A DNA stretch of 64,000 bases, taken from Mesobacillus selenatarsenatis SF-1 (GTDB lineage Bacteria; Bacillota; Bacilli; Bacillales; Cytobacillaceae). Under the pieces are notes generated by a model. It was not told the origin of the DNA. It worked only from the letters and a program-made list of their open reading frames with translations, and did not search any database. The stretch is from NCBI RefSeq assembly GCF_000813125.1, contig NZ_BASE01000031.1, forward strand, positions 1 to 64,000, written 5' to 3'. Below are positions 8,367-17,544 of the stretch, piece after piece. Numbering within the stretch: the stretch's first letter is position 1; every line of letters begins with the position of its first letter. The position numbers and the translations under genes were made by a program.

Positions 8367-9140
8367 ATGCATGTATCTGAACTGTTTTCACTAAAAGGAA
8401 AAGTAGCGATTGTCACTGGCGGAGGACGAGGACTGGGAGAACAAATCGCGATTGGTTTCGCAGAAGCGGGTGCCAATGTCGTGGTTTGCTCACGGCGAGT
8501 AGACGCCTGTGAAGAAGTCAGCGGGAAGCTGAAGGAGATCGGAGTTGAATCCCTGGCTTTGAAATGTGACATCACCAACCCGGAAGATGTGAAAAATGTA
8601 GTAGAACAGACCGTCGAGAGATTCGGCAGGATCGATATCCTTGTGAATAACAGCGGAGCCTCCTGGGGCGCACCAGCGGAAGAAATGCCGCTTGAAGCAT
8701 GGCAAAAAGTCTTGAATGTCAATGTGACAGGAACATTCTTAATGTCACAGGCAGCTGGAAAAGTGATGCTAGAGCAAGGGTCAGGCAAGATCATCAATAT
8801 CGCGTCGGTTGCTGGGCTTAAAGGCTCCAACCCAAAGGTGATGGATGCCATTGGATATAACGCCAGCAAAGGTGCTGTCATTACTTTTACAAAGGATCTG
8901 GCAGCAAAATGGGGGCCGCGCGGCATTTATGTCAATGCGATTGCACCAGGTTTTTTCCCGACAAAGATGTCCAAGGGTTTACTTGAAAAAGGCGGCCAGG
9001 CCATTCTCGAGGGAACTCCACTCCGGAAATTTGGTTCTGACACTGACCTCAAGGGTGTAGCAGTATTCCTGGCAGCATCAGCATCGGATTATATTACCGG
9101 GGATATAGTAGTCGTCGATGGCGGAACACACGTACTGTAA
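8367..9140 (+). CDS. SDR-family oxidoreductase 2
   Basis: A 257-residue short-chain dehydrogenase with TGGGRGLGEQ (about 17-26), VNNSGASWG in place of NNAG, catalytic Ser in NIASVAG, YNASK and the AIAPGFFPTKMS segment. The slightly longer catalytic loop (LKGSNPKVMDAIGYNASK) resembles gluconate-5-dehydrogenase and 3-hydroxyacyl-type SDRs. It directly follows the ACAD11-like gene (AAGGAGG, 13-base gap) and precedes the thiolase, so oxidation of a 3-hydroxyacyl-CoA to a 3-ketoacyl-CoA is the likely role. A bacterial 4-hydroxy-acid route would also include such an SDR. Confidence 0.87.
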   Translation: MHVSELFSLKGKVAIVTGGGRGLGEQIAIGFAEAGANVVVCSRRVDACEEVSGKLKEIGVESLALKCDITNPEDVKNVVEQTVERFGRIDILVNNSGASWGAPAEEMPLEAWQKVLNVNVTGTFLMSQAAGKVMLEQGSGKIINIASVAGLKGSNPKVMDAIGYNASKGAVITFTKDLAAKWGPRGIYVNAIAPGFFPTKMSKGLLEKGGQAILEGTPLRKFGSDTDLKGVAVFLAASASDYITGDIVVVDGGTHVL

Positions 9141-9155
9141 AAGGAGGCAGCATCC

Positions 9156-10325
9156 ATGAACAGAAATGCAGTGATTGTATCTGCGGTTAGGACAGCAATC
9201 GGCAGGCAGGGAGGAGCGCTTGCTTCTGTACCTGCCCATGTCTTCGGAGCTGAGGTAATCAATGAAGCTATCAGGAGGGCAAATGTACAGCCTGAAATGA
9301 TCGAGGATGTCATCATGGGGAATGTCATTAGCGGCGGCGGCAACATAGCCAGGCTGACAGCTCTGCAAACAGGTCTTTCGCTTGCACTGCCCGGCCTGAC
9401 GATCGACCGCCAGTGCGGCTCGGGAATAAATGCAGTCAATCTTGCGGCCCAGGCAATTAAGGCGGGGGCTGGTGATGTCTATGTTGCTGGCGGCATCGAA
9501 AGCATGAGCAGGGCTCCGTATTTAATGGATAAACCAGAAAGACCTTACAGCCCTGTGCCTCCAAGCTTCAGGAAGTCCCAGCTTTCACCAAAAGAAATCG
9601 GCGATCCGCCAATGGGAATCACAGCGGAAAATCTAGTAAAAAAGTATTCAATTAGCAGGGAAGAACAGGATGAATTCGCGCTCTCCAGTCAGCAAAAAAT
9701 GGCAGCAGCGATGTCTGAAGGACGATTTGATGAACAAATTGTGCCGATTACGATACCTGTCCGAAAAGGGATACCAGTCATTTTCAACAAGGATGAGCAC
9801 CCGCGGCCGCAAACGACTATGGAAACCCTGGCCCAACTTAAGCCAGCCTTTTTACCAAATGGAACGGTCACAGCAGGAAGCAGTTCAGGCCTGAATGACG
9901 CGGCCGCAGCGCTGATGGTTATGTCAAGGGAGAAAGCACAAGAATTGGGTGTGAAACCAATGGCGGTCGTAAGGGAGCAGGCAGTAGCCGGGGTGGATCC
10001 AAAGATCATGGGCATAGGACCTGTACCAGCAGTCAGAAAAGTGCTTGAAAAGTCTGGCCTGACTCTCGATGACATGGACTTCATCGAAATTAACGAAGCA
10101 TTTGCTGCACAGGTGATTGCTTGTGACAGGGAGCTAACCATGGATAAAGCCAAAGTCAATGTCAATGGCGGGGCGATTGCTCATGGACATCCATTGGGAG
10201 CAACAGGAGCAATACTAATCACGAAAGCTGTTTACGAGCTTGAGAGAAGAGGCGGGCGGTACGCGCTGATCACTGCTTGCATCGGCGGCGGGCAGGGAAT
10301 CGCCACCATTATCGAACGAGAATAA
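9156..10325 (+). CDS. Acetyl-CoA C-acyltransferase (thiolase)
   Basis: A 389-residue type II thiolase cleaving 3-ketoacyl-CoA with CoA. The acylated Cys is in DRQCGSGINA (about residue 88). The His of GGAIAHGHPLGATGA and the second Cys in ACIGGGQG are all present. Length and motifs are normal, and the protein should be cytosolic and tetrameric. It starts 15 bases after the SDR gene behind AAGGAGG. It would complete beta-oxidation within this cluster. Whether it prefers acetoacetyl-CoA or longer substrates is not visible. Confidence 0.93.
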   Translation: MNRNAVIVSAVRTAIGRQGGALASVPAHVFGAEVINEAIRRANVQPEMIEDVIMGNVISGGGNIARLTALQTGLSLALPGLTIDRQCGSGINAVNLAAQAIKAGAGDVYVAGGIESMSRAPYLMDKPERPYSPVPPSFRKSQLSPKEIGDPPMGITAENLVKKYSISREEQDEFALSSQQKMAAAMSEGRFDEQIVPITIPVRKGIPVIFNKDEHPRPQTTMETLAQLKPAFLPNGTVTAGSSSGLNDAAAALMVMSREKAQELGVKPMAVVREQAVAGVDPKIMGIGPVPAVRKVLEKSGLTLDDMDFIEINEAFAAQVIACDRELTMDKAKVNVNGGAIAHGHPLGATGAILITKAVYELERRGGRYALITACIGGGQGIATIIERE

Positions 10326-10355
10326 AAATTTCACTTATAAGGAGGAATGGTACTC

Positions 10356-11411
10356 ATGGCTTCTGATACGATTCCAATCAGGCAAGGAGAAGAATTAGAT
10401 ACCAGCGCTATCGAAAATTACCTGAGGAAGCAATTGCCGAATCTTCCTGAAGAAAACCTGACGATCGAGCAATTCAGCTTTGGAAAATCTAATTTAACCT
10501 ACCAGCTGAAGATGGGTGACTGGGAGGCGGTCTTAAGGCGTCCCCCGCTCGGTCCCGTTGCCCCAAAAGCGCATGATATGGAACGGGAATATAAAATCCT
10601 GAAAGAGATCAGCCCCCATTTCCGGGCGGCTCCAAAACCATATTTGTTTGCAGATGAAAGTGTCATCGGCAGCCCATTTTTTGTAATGGAAAGAAAACGC
10701 GGTATTGTTCTTGACACTGATTTCCCGGAAGGTATTACGCCTCGCAGAGAGATATGCAGGTCTCTGTCAGCAACGATGGTCAACCACCTTGTAGAGCTGC
10801 ACAGCATTGATTATACGAAAACAAAGCTTACGGAAATGACCAAACCCGAAGGCTTCATGGAAAGGCAAGTAATAGGCTGGATCCGCCGGTATGAACGGGC
10901 GGAAACGGATATCGTTCAAGGTGATGAGCAGTTGAAGCAATGGATGCTGAAGAATGTATCTGAATCAGAAACGCCATCAATCATCCATTATGATTACAAA
11001 TTGAACAATGCCATGTTCAATGAGGAAATGACTGAAATGGTTGGATTGTTTGACTGGGAGATGACAACTGTAGGTGATCCACTTGCCGATTTGGGTGTTG
11101 CGATGAGCTATTGGATACAACCCGAAGACCCCGATCTTTTGAAAAAAGGGATGGGAAAAGCGCCGGTCACGGTAACTCCCGGGTTCATGACACGTGATGA
11201 ATTTATGGAGAATTACGCAAGAATAAGCGGCAGGGATCTGGCTAACATGAATTTTTATCAAACATTTGCCTATTTCAAGCTTGCTGTCATTTGCCAGCAA
11301 ATCTATTACAGGTGGAAAAAGGGACAGACGAAGGATCCCCGCTTTGCGCACCTTGATGCATTTGTCAGCAGCCTAATCCAATATGCTCTTTACACCTCAG
11401 AAAAAAAATGA
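10356..11411 (+). CDS. APH-type phosphotransferase (ACAD10/11 kinase-domain homologue)
   Basis: A 351-residue aminoglycoside-phosphotransferase-fold kinase. Seen are FSFGKSNLTYQL (nucleotide loop), VLRRPPLGP, the catalytic loop SIIHYDYKLNNAMF (about 208-221) and the metal-binding LFDWEMTTVGDPLADLG. This is the pattern of the kinase domain of ACAD10/11 and of levulinate-pathway kinases, which phosphorylate the 4-hydroxyl of a 4-hydroxyacyl-CoA, not of antibiotic-resistance enzymes. The dehydrogenase half is encoded separately at 7148. ATG 10356 is preferred because the AAGGAGG site abuts the earlier ATG at 10347. Confidence 0.82.
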   Translation: MASDTIPIRQGEELDTSAIENYLRKQLPNLPEENLTIEQFSFGKSNLTYQLKMGDWEAVLRRPPLGPVAPKAHDMEREYKILKEISPHFRAAPKPYLFADESVIGSPFFVMERKRGIVLDTDFPEGITPRREICRSLSATMVNHLVELHSIDYTKTKLTEMTKPEGFMERQVIGWIRRYERAETDIVQGDEQLKQWMLKNVSESETPSIIHYDYKLNNAMFNEEMTEMVGLFDWEMTTVGDPLADLGVAMSYWIQPEDPDLLKKGMGKAPVTVTPGFMTRDEFMENYARISGRDLANMNFYQTFAYFKLAVICQQIYYRWKKGQTKDPRFAHLDAFVSSLIQYALYTSEKK

Positions 11412-11424
11412 CAGAAAGGGCTGA

Positions 11425-12159
11425 ATGCTGTTGAAAGTTCATCTTTTGCTAAAAAAAGAGGACATTGATAAACAGAAAATGGCTGACAACAAAATCGCTG
11501 TTGTTTTCGATGTTCTGCTGGCTACTTCCACTATCGCGTCAGCACTTGAGTTCGGTGCGAAAGAAGTGATCCCTGTCCTGGATGGAAAGGCAGCCGAACA
11601 GGAAGCTGCCGGCATGGAAAATGACAGTTTCGTTCTGGTTGGGGAGTATCAAGGCAAAACAATCGACGGGTTTCTATCGCCAAATCCACTAGAATTGAAA
11701 GAGAAGATAGGAGGGAAGTCTGTCATTCTTTCTACCACTAATGGAACAGTTGCTCTCAGAAATTCCGCCGATGCGAATGCGGTTTATGCTGCTTCGCTAC
11801 TGAACTGCGAGGCAGTCGCCAATCATATTTTAAAAGAATATCAGGGAGAGACGATCGTGGTGGTCTGCTCGGGTTCTTCCAATGAATTTAATGTCGAAGA
11901 TTTCCATGGAGCAGGCTGCTTCATTGACTGCCTCATCAAGCAATTCGGTGACGAGTTCTTCCTAACTGATTCAGCCTATGCTGCGTACAGTTTCTACCAT
12001 GGGCACAATCAAAATAGTGATGATATCCTAAAAGCTTCCCGAGTAGGTCGAATGCTGAGCAACCATGGATTTGACAAGGAAATTGAATTCGTTTCCCAGC
12101 AAAATATATTTAATAAGGTTCCTATGCTTATAGATAAAAAAAGAATTATTGCAATATAA
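11425..12159 (+). CDS. ComB-family phosphatase (2-phosphosulfolactate phosphatase-like)
   Basis: A 244-residue protein of the ComB family, named for archaeal 2-phosphosulfolactate phosphatase, a Mg-dependent acid phosphatase. Family features seen are VVFDVLLATSTIASAL near residue 30, the ILSTTNGTVAL motif (about 107-117), VVCSGSSNEFNVEDFHGAG (about 150-168) and a C-terminal SRVGRMLSNHGFDKEIEFV segment. No coenzyme M or sulfolactate genes are nearby. Its place just after an APH kinase gene suggests it removes phosphate from an intermediate of the cluster; that is inference. The ribosome site is a modest AGAAAGGG. Confidence 0.75.
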   Translation: MLLKVHLLLKKEDIDKQKMADNKIAVVFDVLLATSTIASALEFGAKEVIPVLDGKAAEQEAAGMENDSFVLVGEYQGKTIDGFLSPNPLELKEKIGGKSVILSTTNGTVALRNSADANAVYAASLLNCEAVANHILKEYQGETIVVVCSGSSNEFNVEDFHGAGCFIDCLIKQFGDEFFLTDSAYAAYSFYHGHNQNSDDILKASRVGRMLSNHGFDKEIEFVSQQNIFNKVPMLIDKKRIIAI

Positions 12160-12160
12160 A

Positions 12161-12175
12161 ATGATAACGCTTACA
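12161..12175. promoter_or_regulatory. cre-like site with one mismatch
   Basis: ATGATAACGCTTACA fits the cre consensus except for one position. It lies in the 34-base gap before the esterase gene. A second cre-like motif in the same cluster strengthens the case for carbon catabolite control. Confidence 0.45.
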
Positions 12176-12193
12176 TAAAAAGGAGGACAGATT

Positions 12194-13147
12194 ATGTCAT
12201 TAAAACCGGAAGTAAAGGCGTTACTTGAAGCATTTGCCAATAACCCTGTTCCGCCACTGGAACAGCTGCCATTGGAGGAAGCAAGAAAGGGATTTGAACA
12301 ATCTGCTAAACAAATGAGCAGAGCTGAAAAGCAGGCTAAAACGGCAGATCGGAAAATTAAAGGATTTAACGGAGAAATTGATATCAGGATCTATACACCT
12401 CAAGGTGCTGGAGAGTCAAAGCTTCCAGCCGTAGTTTATTATCATGGAGGCGGCTGGGTGATCGGCAACATCGAAACTCATGATGCTCTATGCCACACAT
12501 TTTCTAATGAAGCTGAATGTATAGTAGTTTCTGTTGATTACAGTCTTGCACCAGAAAGCAAATTCCCGGTTGCAGTAGAAGATTCATATCTAGCTGCTCA
12601 ATGGGTGTTTGAAAACGCTCACGAGCTGAATATCGATGAAAACTTTATCGCGGTCGCGGGGGATAGTGCAGGAGGAAATCTTGCAGCTGTTGTCAGCTTT
12701 CTTGCAGTCGAAAGACAGACACCGTCGATTGCTTACCAAATGCTGTTTTACCCGTCTACAGGATTTGAGTATACTCCATCTTACGAAAAATACGGCGAAG
12801 GATACTATTTAACGAAGTCCACAATGAACTGGTTCCGTGAACAATACCTGAACACACCAGCTGATACACAAAATCCTCTGGCCGCACCGATGCTGATTCC
12901 CGATGATGTCACTGCACAGCTTCCGCCAGCTTTTATTATGACAGCAGAGCTTGATCCTCTATGCGATGCCGGCGAACACTTTGCCATGAAACTGAATAAT
13001 GCCGGAGTAGAAACAGAATATGTCTGCGTTCCTGGAATGCTCCATGGATTCCTTGGAATGACAGAATTCCTGCCAGATGCCAAGAAATCAATCAGAGATG
13101 CCGCAAAGGCTTTTAAAAACAGAAGTTCTCTTAAACCAGTTGAGTAA
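12194..13147 (+). CDS. Alpha/beta hydrolase, hormone-sensitive-lipase-type esterase
   Basis: A 317-residue esterase of the HSL/GDXG family. The oxyanion-hole motif YYHGGGWVIGN (about 86-96), the nucleophile elbow GDSAGGN (Ser about residue 158), the acid in TAELDPLCD and the His in GMLHGFLG are present. No signal peptide is visible, so it is cytosolic. It could release an acyl chain from an ester or lactone to feed the acyl-CoA ligase encoded next. Lactonase activity would fit the 4-hydroxy-acid idea but is unproven. Confidence 0.9.
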   Translation: MSLKPEVKALLEAFANNPVPPLEQLPLEEARKGFEQSAKQMSRAEKQAKTADRKIKGFNGEIDIRIYTPQGAGESKLPAVVYYHGGGWVIGNIETHDALCHTFSNEAECIVVSVDYSLAPESKFPVAVEDSYLAAQWVFENAHELNIDENFIAVAGDSAGGNLAAVVSFLAVERQTPSIAYQMLFYPSTGFEYTPSYEKYGEGYYLTKSTMNWFREQYLNTPADTQNPLAAPMLIPDDVTAQLPPAFIMTAELDPLCDAGEHFAMKLNNAGVETEYVCVPGMLHGFLGMTEFLPDAKKSIRDAAKAFKNRSSLKPVE

Positions 13148-13163
13148 GAAATAAGGAGGATAA

Positions 13164-14843
13164 ATGATGCCTAATCTTCATTTTAAGCATTGGCCAAAAA
13201 TCTCTAAATCTCTGAAATTGCCAGAAACATCACTATATGAAAATTTGAAAGTAAGTGCAGCTCGTTATCCAGACCAAAGCGCGATCTACTATTATGGAAA
13301 TTCAATTTCCTACAAGGAGCTTGATGAAGAGGTCAACGCACTGGCAGGTTTCCTTCAACAGAAGCTGGGTGTTACTAAAGGGGAAAGAGTATTGTTGTTC
13401 ATGCAAAATTCACCTCAATTCGTGATTGGATTCTATGCAATTTCAAGAGCAGATGCAGTCGTGGTGCCTATTAATCCAATGCTGACCGCTGAAGAGCTGA
13501 GCTTTTACATCAAGGATTGTGGAATCAATTCCGCGCTTGTTGGCCAGGAACTTTATGACAAGGTCGAGCCTCTCATAGGAACAACTCCATTAAATAATGT
13601 GGTTGTTGCCGCTTATTCTGATTATAAAGGGGATGAATTCAACGGCATAGTGCCTCCGGAGGTAGTGGCAGCAAGAAAGCTATATGATCAGCCAAGACAC
13701 TTCCACTGGAAGGAATCCATTGATGCGCAGTATGAACCTAACATCCATAAGACCCGGGCAGAAGATCTTGTTGTGCTACCTTATACTTCTGGGACAACTG
13801 GCCTGCCAAAAGGCTGTATGCATACAAACCGTACCGTTCAGGCGAATACCATTGGTGCGTATCACTGGTCGAGCTCTACCACCAGTGCAGTTCATTTAAC
13901 CACCCTCCCATTGTTTCATGTTACCGGTATGGTTCACAGCATGCATATGCCTATCTATTCAGGTAGCACAATGGTGCTGATGACAAGATGGAACCGCGAA
14001 GCAGCAGTTGAACTGATTCAATCACAAGGATGCACGCACTGGGTGGCAATCGCAACAATGATTGTCGATTTCCTTGCAAATCCGAAACTGAAACAAGAAG
14101 ACATCGCCACATTAACCTCGATTTCAGGCGGCGGAGCGGCACTGCCCGAGGCTGTTGGAGAAAAATTATACAATCTTACAGGCCTAAGGTTTGTGGAAGG
14201 ATATGGACTTTCAGAAACCATTGCTCAGACCCACTTCAACCCGCCTGACAGGCCTAAAATGCAATGCCTTGGAATTCCGTCTTTTGATGTCGATGCAAGA
14301 GTCATTGAACCATCAACCGGAAAAGAACTTGGTGCAGGAGAGATTGGTGAAATCGTTGTGAATGGCCCGCAGGTAATGGTTGGTTATTACAACAGGGAAG
14401 ACGAAAGCAGGAATTCATTCATTGACATTGACGGCAAGAAGTTCTTCAGAACAGGGGATATTGGCCGTTTTGATGAAGAAGGATACTACTTCATGGTCGA
14501 CCGCGTCAAAAGAATGATCAATGCCTCCGGTTATAAGATATGGCCTACAGAAGTCGAATCCTATCTTTACAAGCATCCAGCCATACAGCAAGCTGTGGTG
14601 GTTGGTATTCCAGACCCAAGAAGAGGTGAATCGGTGAAGGCCTTCGTGATTCTAAATGAGGGGTACGATGGAGAAATAAGTGAAGATGAAATCATCGAAT
14701 GGTCCAAACAGCATATGGCAGCCTATAAATATCCCCGTGAAGTCGAGTTCAGGTCACAGTTCCCAATGACAAGCAGCGGCAAGATCCTATGGCGTAAATT
14801 ACAGGAGGAAGAACGGGAAAAAGCTGAAAAACAGGTGAGGTAA
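13164..14843 (+). CDS. Acyl-CoA synthetase (AMP-binding, fatty-acid-type ligase)
   Basis: A 559-residue ANL-superfamily ligase that activates a carboxylic acid to its CoA thioester through an acyl-adenylate. Motifs in order: LPYTSGTTGLPKGCMHTNR (P-loop), GGGAALPEA, EGYGLSET, FRTGDIGRFDEEGYY, VDRVKRMINASGYKIWPTEVE (hinge and A8) and the A10 Lys in SSGKILWRKL. Two adjacent ATG codons (13164, 13167) follow AAGGAGG; either could be used. It lies immediately before the Liv-type transporter, suggesting that the imported acid is activated here. Chain-length preference is unknown. Confidence 0.92.
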   Translation: MMPNLHFKHWPKISKSLKLPETSLYENLKVSAARYPDQSAIYYYGNSISYKELDEEVNALAGFLQQKLGVTKGERVLLFMQNSPQFVIGFYAISRADAVVVPINPMLTAEELSFYIKDCGINSALVGQELYDKVEPLIGTTPLNNVVVAAYSDYKGDEFNGIVPPEVVAARKLYDQPRHFHWKESIDAQYEPNIHKTRAEDLVVLPYTSGTTGLPKGCMHTNRTVQANTIGAYHWSSSTTSAVHLTTLPLFHVTGMVHSMHMPIYSGSTMVLMTRWNREAAVELIQSQGCTHWVAIATMIVDFLANPKLKQEDIATLTSISGGGAALPEAVGEKLYNLTGLRFVEGYGLSETIAQTHFNPPDRPKMQCLGIPSFDVDARVIEPSTGKELGAGEIGEIVVNGPQVMVGYYNREDESRNSFIDIDGKKFFRTGDIGRFDEEGYYFMVDRVKRMINASGYKIWPTEVESYLYKHPAIQQAVVVGIPDPRRGESVKAFVILNEGYDGEISEDEIIEWSKQHMAAYKYPREVEFRSQFPMTSSGKILWRKLQEEEREKAEKQVR

Positions 14844-14888
14844 AAGCACTCCGTCGAAGGCAGCTATCAAATTATAAGGAGGATTTTG

Positions 14889-15752
14889 ATGGAGATTTTG
14901 GTTCAGCAGCTGTTCAATGGGCTTACGATTGGAAGTGTTTATGCATTAGTAGCCCTCGGACTAACTCTAGTTTACGGTATCCTTCATATCCCGAATTTCG
15001 CCCACGGTGCCCTATATATGATGGGTGGCTATATCACCTTGATGATGATGGTTCAGTACGGGCTTCATTATTGGCTGGCTATCCTGGTTTCTGTCATTGT
15101 TGTCGGACTTATTGGTGTGCTGATGGAACGTTTAGTTTTTTACCCATTAAGGCATGCACCGCCTATTCACGACAAAATTGCTGCGATCGGCATTCTGTTG
15201 TTTCTGGAAGCTTTTGCTCAGTATGTCTGGGGAGCTGACTATCAAACAATGCCCACACCATATGGCCAGGTCGTACAGTTATTCGGATTGACCTTTACCT
15301 TGCAAAGATTGCTGATCATCATTTCGGCGATTGCCGTCATGGTACTGCTATTCCTTTTCCTGAAAAAGACTTATACAGGGGCATCCATCATCGCCATGTC
15401 ACAGGACCGTGACGGCGCTAACCTTGTGGGAATCAATACGAATCGGGTCGCGATGCTGACGTTCCTGATCTCCGGAGGGCTTGCGGCGATCGCCAGCTCT
15501 CTGGCTGCGCCTATCAATCTGGTTTTTCCGGGCATGGGGCAGCTGGTCATTTTAAAAGCTTTTGTCATCATCATTCTCGGAGGAATGGGCAGTATTCCGG
15601 GAGCCATCATCGGCGGCTACATTCTAGGGTTCAGCGAAAGCCTGGGAGCAACGTATATTTCAAACGATTATAAAGACATCATCGCTTTCATCCTGCTGGT
15701 GGTCATTCTATCCGTAAAACCAACAGGCCTTTTTGCAAAGGGGGGACACTAG
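14889..15752 (+). CDS. Branched-chain-amino-acid-type ABC transporter permease (LivH-like)
   Basis: A 287-residue polytopic permease with about eight membrane segments. The LivH pattern is clear: GLTIGSVYALVALGLTLVYG at the N-terminus and MSQDRDGANLVGIN plus ILGGMGSIPGAIIGG in the C-terminal half. ATG 14889 lies 6 bases behind AAGGAGG; the TTG one codon upstream is less likely. It is the first gene of a complete HAAT-family importer (permease, permease, two ATPases, binding protein). Such importers next to acyl-CoA genes often carry organic or aromatic acids rather than leucine, so the substrate here is open. Confidence 0.88.
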   Translation: MEILVQQLFNGLTIGSVYALVALGLTLVYGILHIPNFAHGALYMMGGYITLMMMVQYGLHYWLAILVSVIVVGLIGVLMERLVFYPLRHAPPIHDKIAAIGILLFLEAFAQYVWGADYQTMPTPYGQVVQLFGLTFTLQRLLIIISAIAVMVLLFLFLKKTYTGASIIAMSQDRDGANLVGINTNRVAMLTFLISGGLAAIASSLAAPINLVFPGMGQLVILKAFVIIILGGMGSIPGAIIGGYILGFSESLGATYISNDYKDIIAFILLVVILSVKPTGLFAKGGH

Positions 15753-16777
15753 TGGCAAATATCATTAATAAAAGATTTATCATTCCAGTACTCATACTGT
15801 TTGCCATCGTCTTTCCATTTGTGACCCAAAATGACTATTTCATCCATGTCATGACTCTCTCTTTTATCTGGATGATTGGTGTGTATGGGCTTAATCTTCT
15901 GGCCGGTTACACAGGATATTTATCATTGGCACATGCTGGATTCTTTGCGGTTGGGGCATATTCATTAGGGCTTTTGACAGTAAAAGCCCAGATGAATTTC
16001 TGGCTGGCTTTTGTGCTCTCCCTGATTATTACCAGTGTTCTTGGCTTTTTGATTGGCCTGATTGCACTCAGGACAAAAGAGCATTTCTTTGCCATCTATA
16101 CGCTATGTGTAGGGTATATCCTTTACCTTATCATTGATAAGTGGGATAGCTTAACAGAAGGAGTCCGAGGTCTGATCGGCATACCAGCACCAGGAAATAT
16201 CGGGCCGATTTCCTTTGAAACACCATTATCACAATATTACCTTGTCCTTGCGATTCTGCTAGTTGTGATTCTGATTGTCTACCGTATCGTGCATTCCCTG
16301 ACCGGAAGGACTTACATTGCTATTCGCAATAGTGAGGACCTCGCCCTAACAATCGGTATATCAACAATGAAAAATAAACTCGAAGTATTCGTACTCTCGA
16401 CTTTTTTTGCTGGATTATCAGGAGCACTATACGCCTCTTTCATCCGCTTCATTGGTCCTGATATTGGCAACATCGTCATCACGTTTGATTTGCTGACCTA
16501 CCTGTTGATTGGCGGAATCGGAACGCTTTCAGGCCCGATCGTGGGAACAGTTCTGGTCGTCTGGATTTCACAGCAGCTGCAATTTCTCCAGGATTATCGA
16601 ATGCTTATATTCGGTCCGATTCTTACACTGCTGGTAATCTTTTACCCACGAGGAATCGCAGGTTCGATTGCCGGATGGAATGCAAAACGTGCTGAGAAAA
16701 AGCTTGCAAAAGCCCAACAGGACGAACGATTTTCACAAAGCCCAATCTCGGCAGAAAATCAGGTGAAGGAGGGATAA
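15752..16777 (+). CDS. Branched-chain-amino-acid-type ABC transporter permease (LivM-like)
   Basis: A 341-residue permease with about nine membrane segments and the LivM hallmarks GLNLLAGYTGYLSLAHAGFF (about 46-65) and RTYIAIRNSEDLALTIGI, ending in LLIGGIGTLSGPIVGT. Its GTG start shares one base with the LivH stop codon, indicating coupled translation. The C-terminal 35 residues are charged and cytosolic. Confidence 0.88.
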   Translation: MANIINKRFIIPVLILFAIVFPFVTQNDYFIHVMTLSFIWMIGVYGLNLLAGYTGYLSLAHAGFFAVGAYSLGLLTVKAQMNFWLAFVLSLIITSVLGFLIGLIALRTKEHFFAIYTLCVGYILYLIIDKWDSLTEGVRGLIGIPAPGNIGPISFETPLSQYYLVLAILLVVILIVYRIVHSLTGRTYIAIRNSEDLALTIGISTMKNKLEVFVLSTFFAGLSGALYASFIRFIGPDIGNIVITFDLLTYLLIGGIGTLSGPIVGTVLVVWISQQLQFLQDYRMLIFGPILTLLVIFYPRGIAGSIAGWNAKRAEKKLAKAQQDERFSQSPISAENQVKEG

Positions 16778-16779
16778 GA

Positions 16780-17544
16780 ATGTTCCTTGAAACAAAGAGT
16801 TTATCGAAGAAATTTGGCGGCCTGACAGCTGTGAACAATGTGGATTTTACAGTTGAAAAAGGGAAGATCAATGCCATCATCGGTCCTAATGGCGCCGGCA
16901 AGTCTACGTTTTTCAATTTGATAAGCGGCTTCCACCCTCCGAGTTCAGGCAGCATTATTCTGAAAGGTCAGGATATTACGAGGATGCCTCCTAATAAAAT
17001 AGCTGAAATGGGAATTGCACGCACCTTTCAAACTACCAATCTGTTTGAACAGTCAACTGTACTTGACAACGTGGTCGTCGGACACAGATTGAGGACAAAG
17101 TCCAATTTGCTGGACGCTGTTTTAAGAACAAAGAGGTTGAAAAGAGAAGAAGAACAATGCCGTGAAAAGGCCCTCGAAGTGATAAACTTTACCGGGTTAG
17201 AAAAAGTTGCAGGGAAATTGGTTGGCAGCCTGACTCAGGAAGAAAAAAAGCGAACGGCCTTTGCGCTGGCTCTGGCGACAGATCCAGAAATTGTTTTCCT
17301 TGATGAGCCTGCAGCCGGTGTTAATCCTGATGAAACTGAGGGGTTGGCACAATTAATGAAGAAAATGGTCGATAAAGGGATTACTGTCTGCCTGATTGAA
17401 CACAAAATGCAAATGATCATGAAGCTGGCAGACAAAATTATGGTTCTCAACTACGGAGAGAAAATCGCGGAGGGTACTGCTGAAGAGATCCAGAATGATC
17501 CTGCTGTCATCAAGGCTTATCTGGGAGGGAGCGCAAGTGCTTAA
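16780..17544 (+). CDS. ABC transporter ATP-binding protein (LivG-like)
   Basis: A 254-residue ABC ATPase with Walker A GPNGAGKST (about 37-45), a Q-loop region in ARTFQTTNLFE, Walker B IVFLDEPAAGVNPDE and a switch His in LIEHKM. The signature segment reads GSLTQEEKKRTAFALAL, differing from LSGGQ at several positions (LTQEE), as LivG signatures can. It starts two bases after the LivM stop and overlaps the next ATPase gene by 8 bases. Confidence 0.88.
   Translation: MFLETKSLSKKFGGLTAVNNVDFTVEKGKINAIIGPNGAGKSTFFNLISGFHPPSSGSIILKGQDITRMPPNKIAEMGIARTFQTTNLFEQSTVLDNVVVGHRLRTKSNLLDAVLRTKRLKREEEQCREKALEVINFTGLEKVAGKLVGSLTQEEKKRTAFALALATDPEIVFLDEPAAGVNPDETEGLAQLMKKMVDKGITVCLIEHKMQMIMKLADKIMVLNYGEKIAEGTAEEIQNDPAVIKAYLGGSASA

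Noticed and set aside
8279-8926. A 215-codon open frame on the minus strand
   Set aside because: It is antisense to the clearly coding SDR and dehydrogenase genes, has no ribosome site and shows no recognisable motif; it is a shadow of codon bias.
10356-11411. Aminoglycoside resistance kinase
   Set aside because: The fold is the same, but the closest pattern and the operon context are those of ACAD10/11-type kinases in acyl-CoA metabolism.
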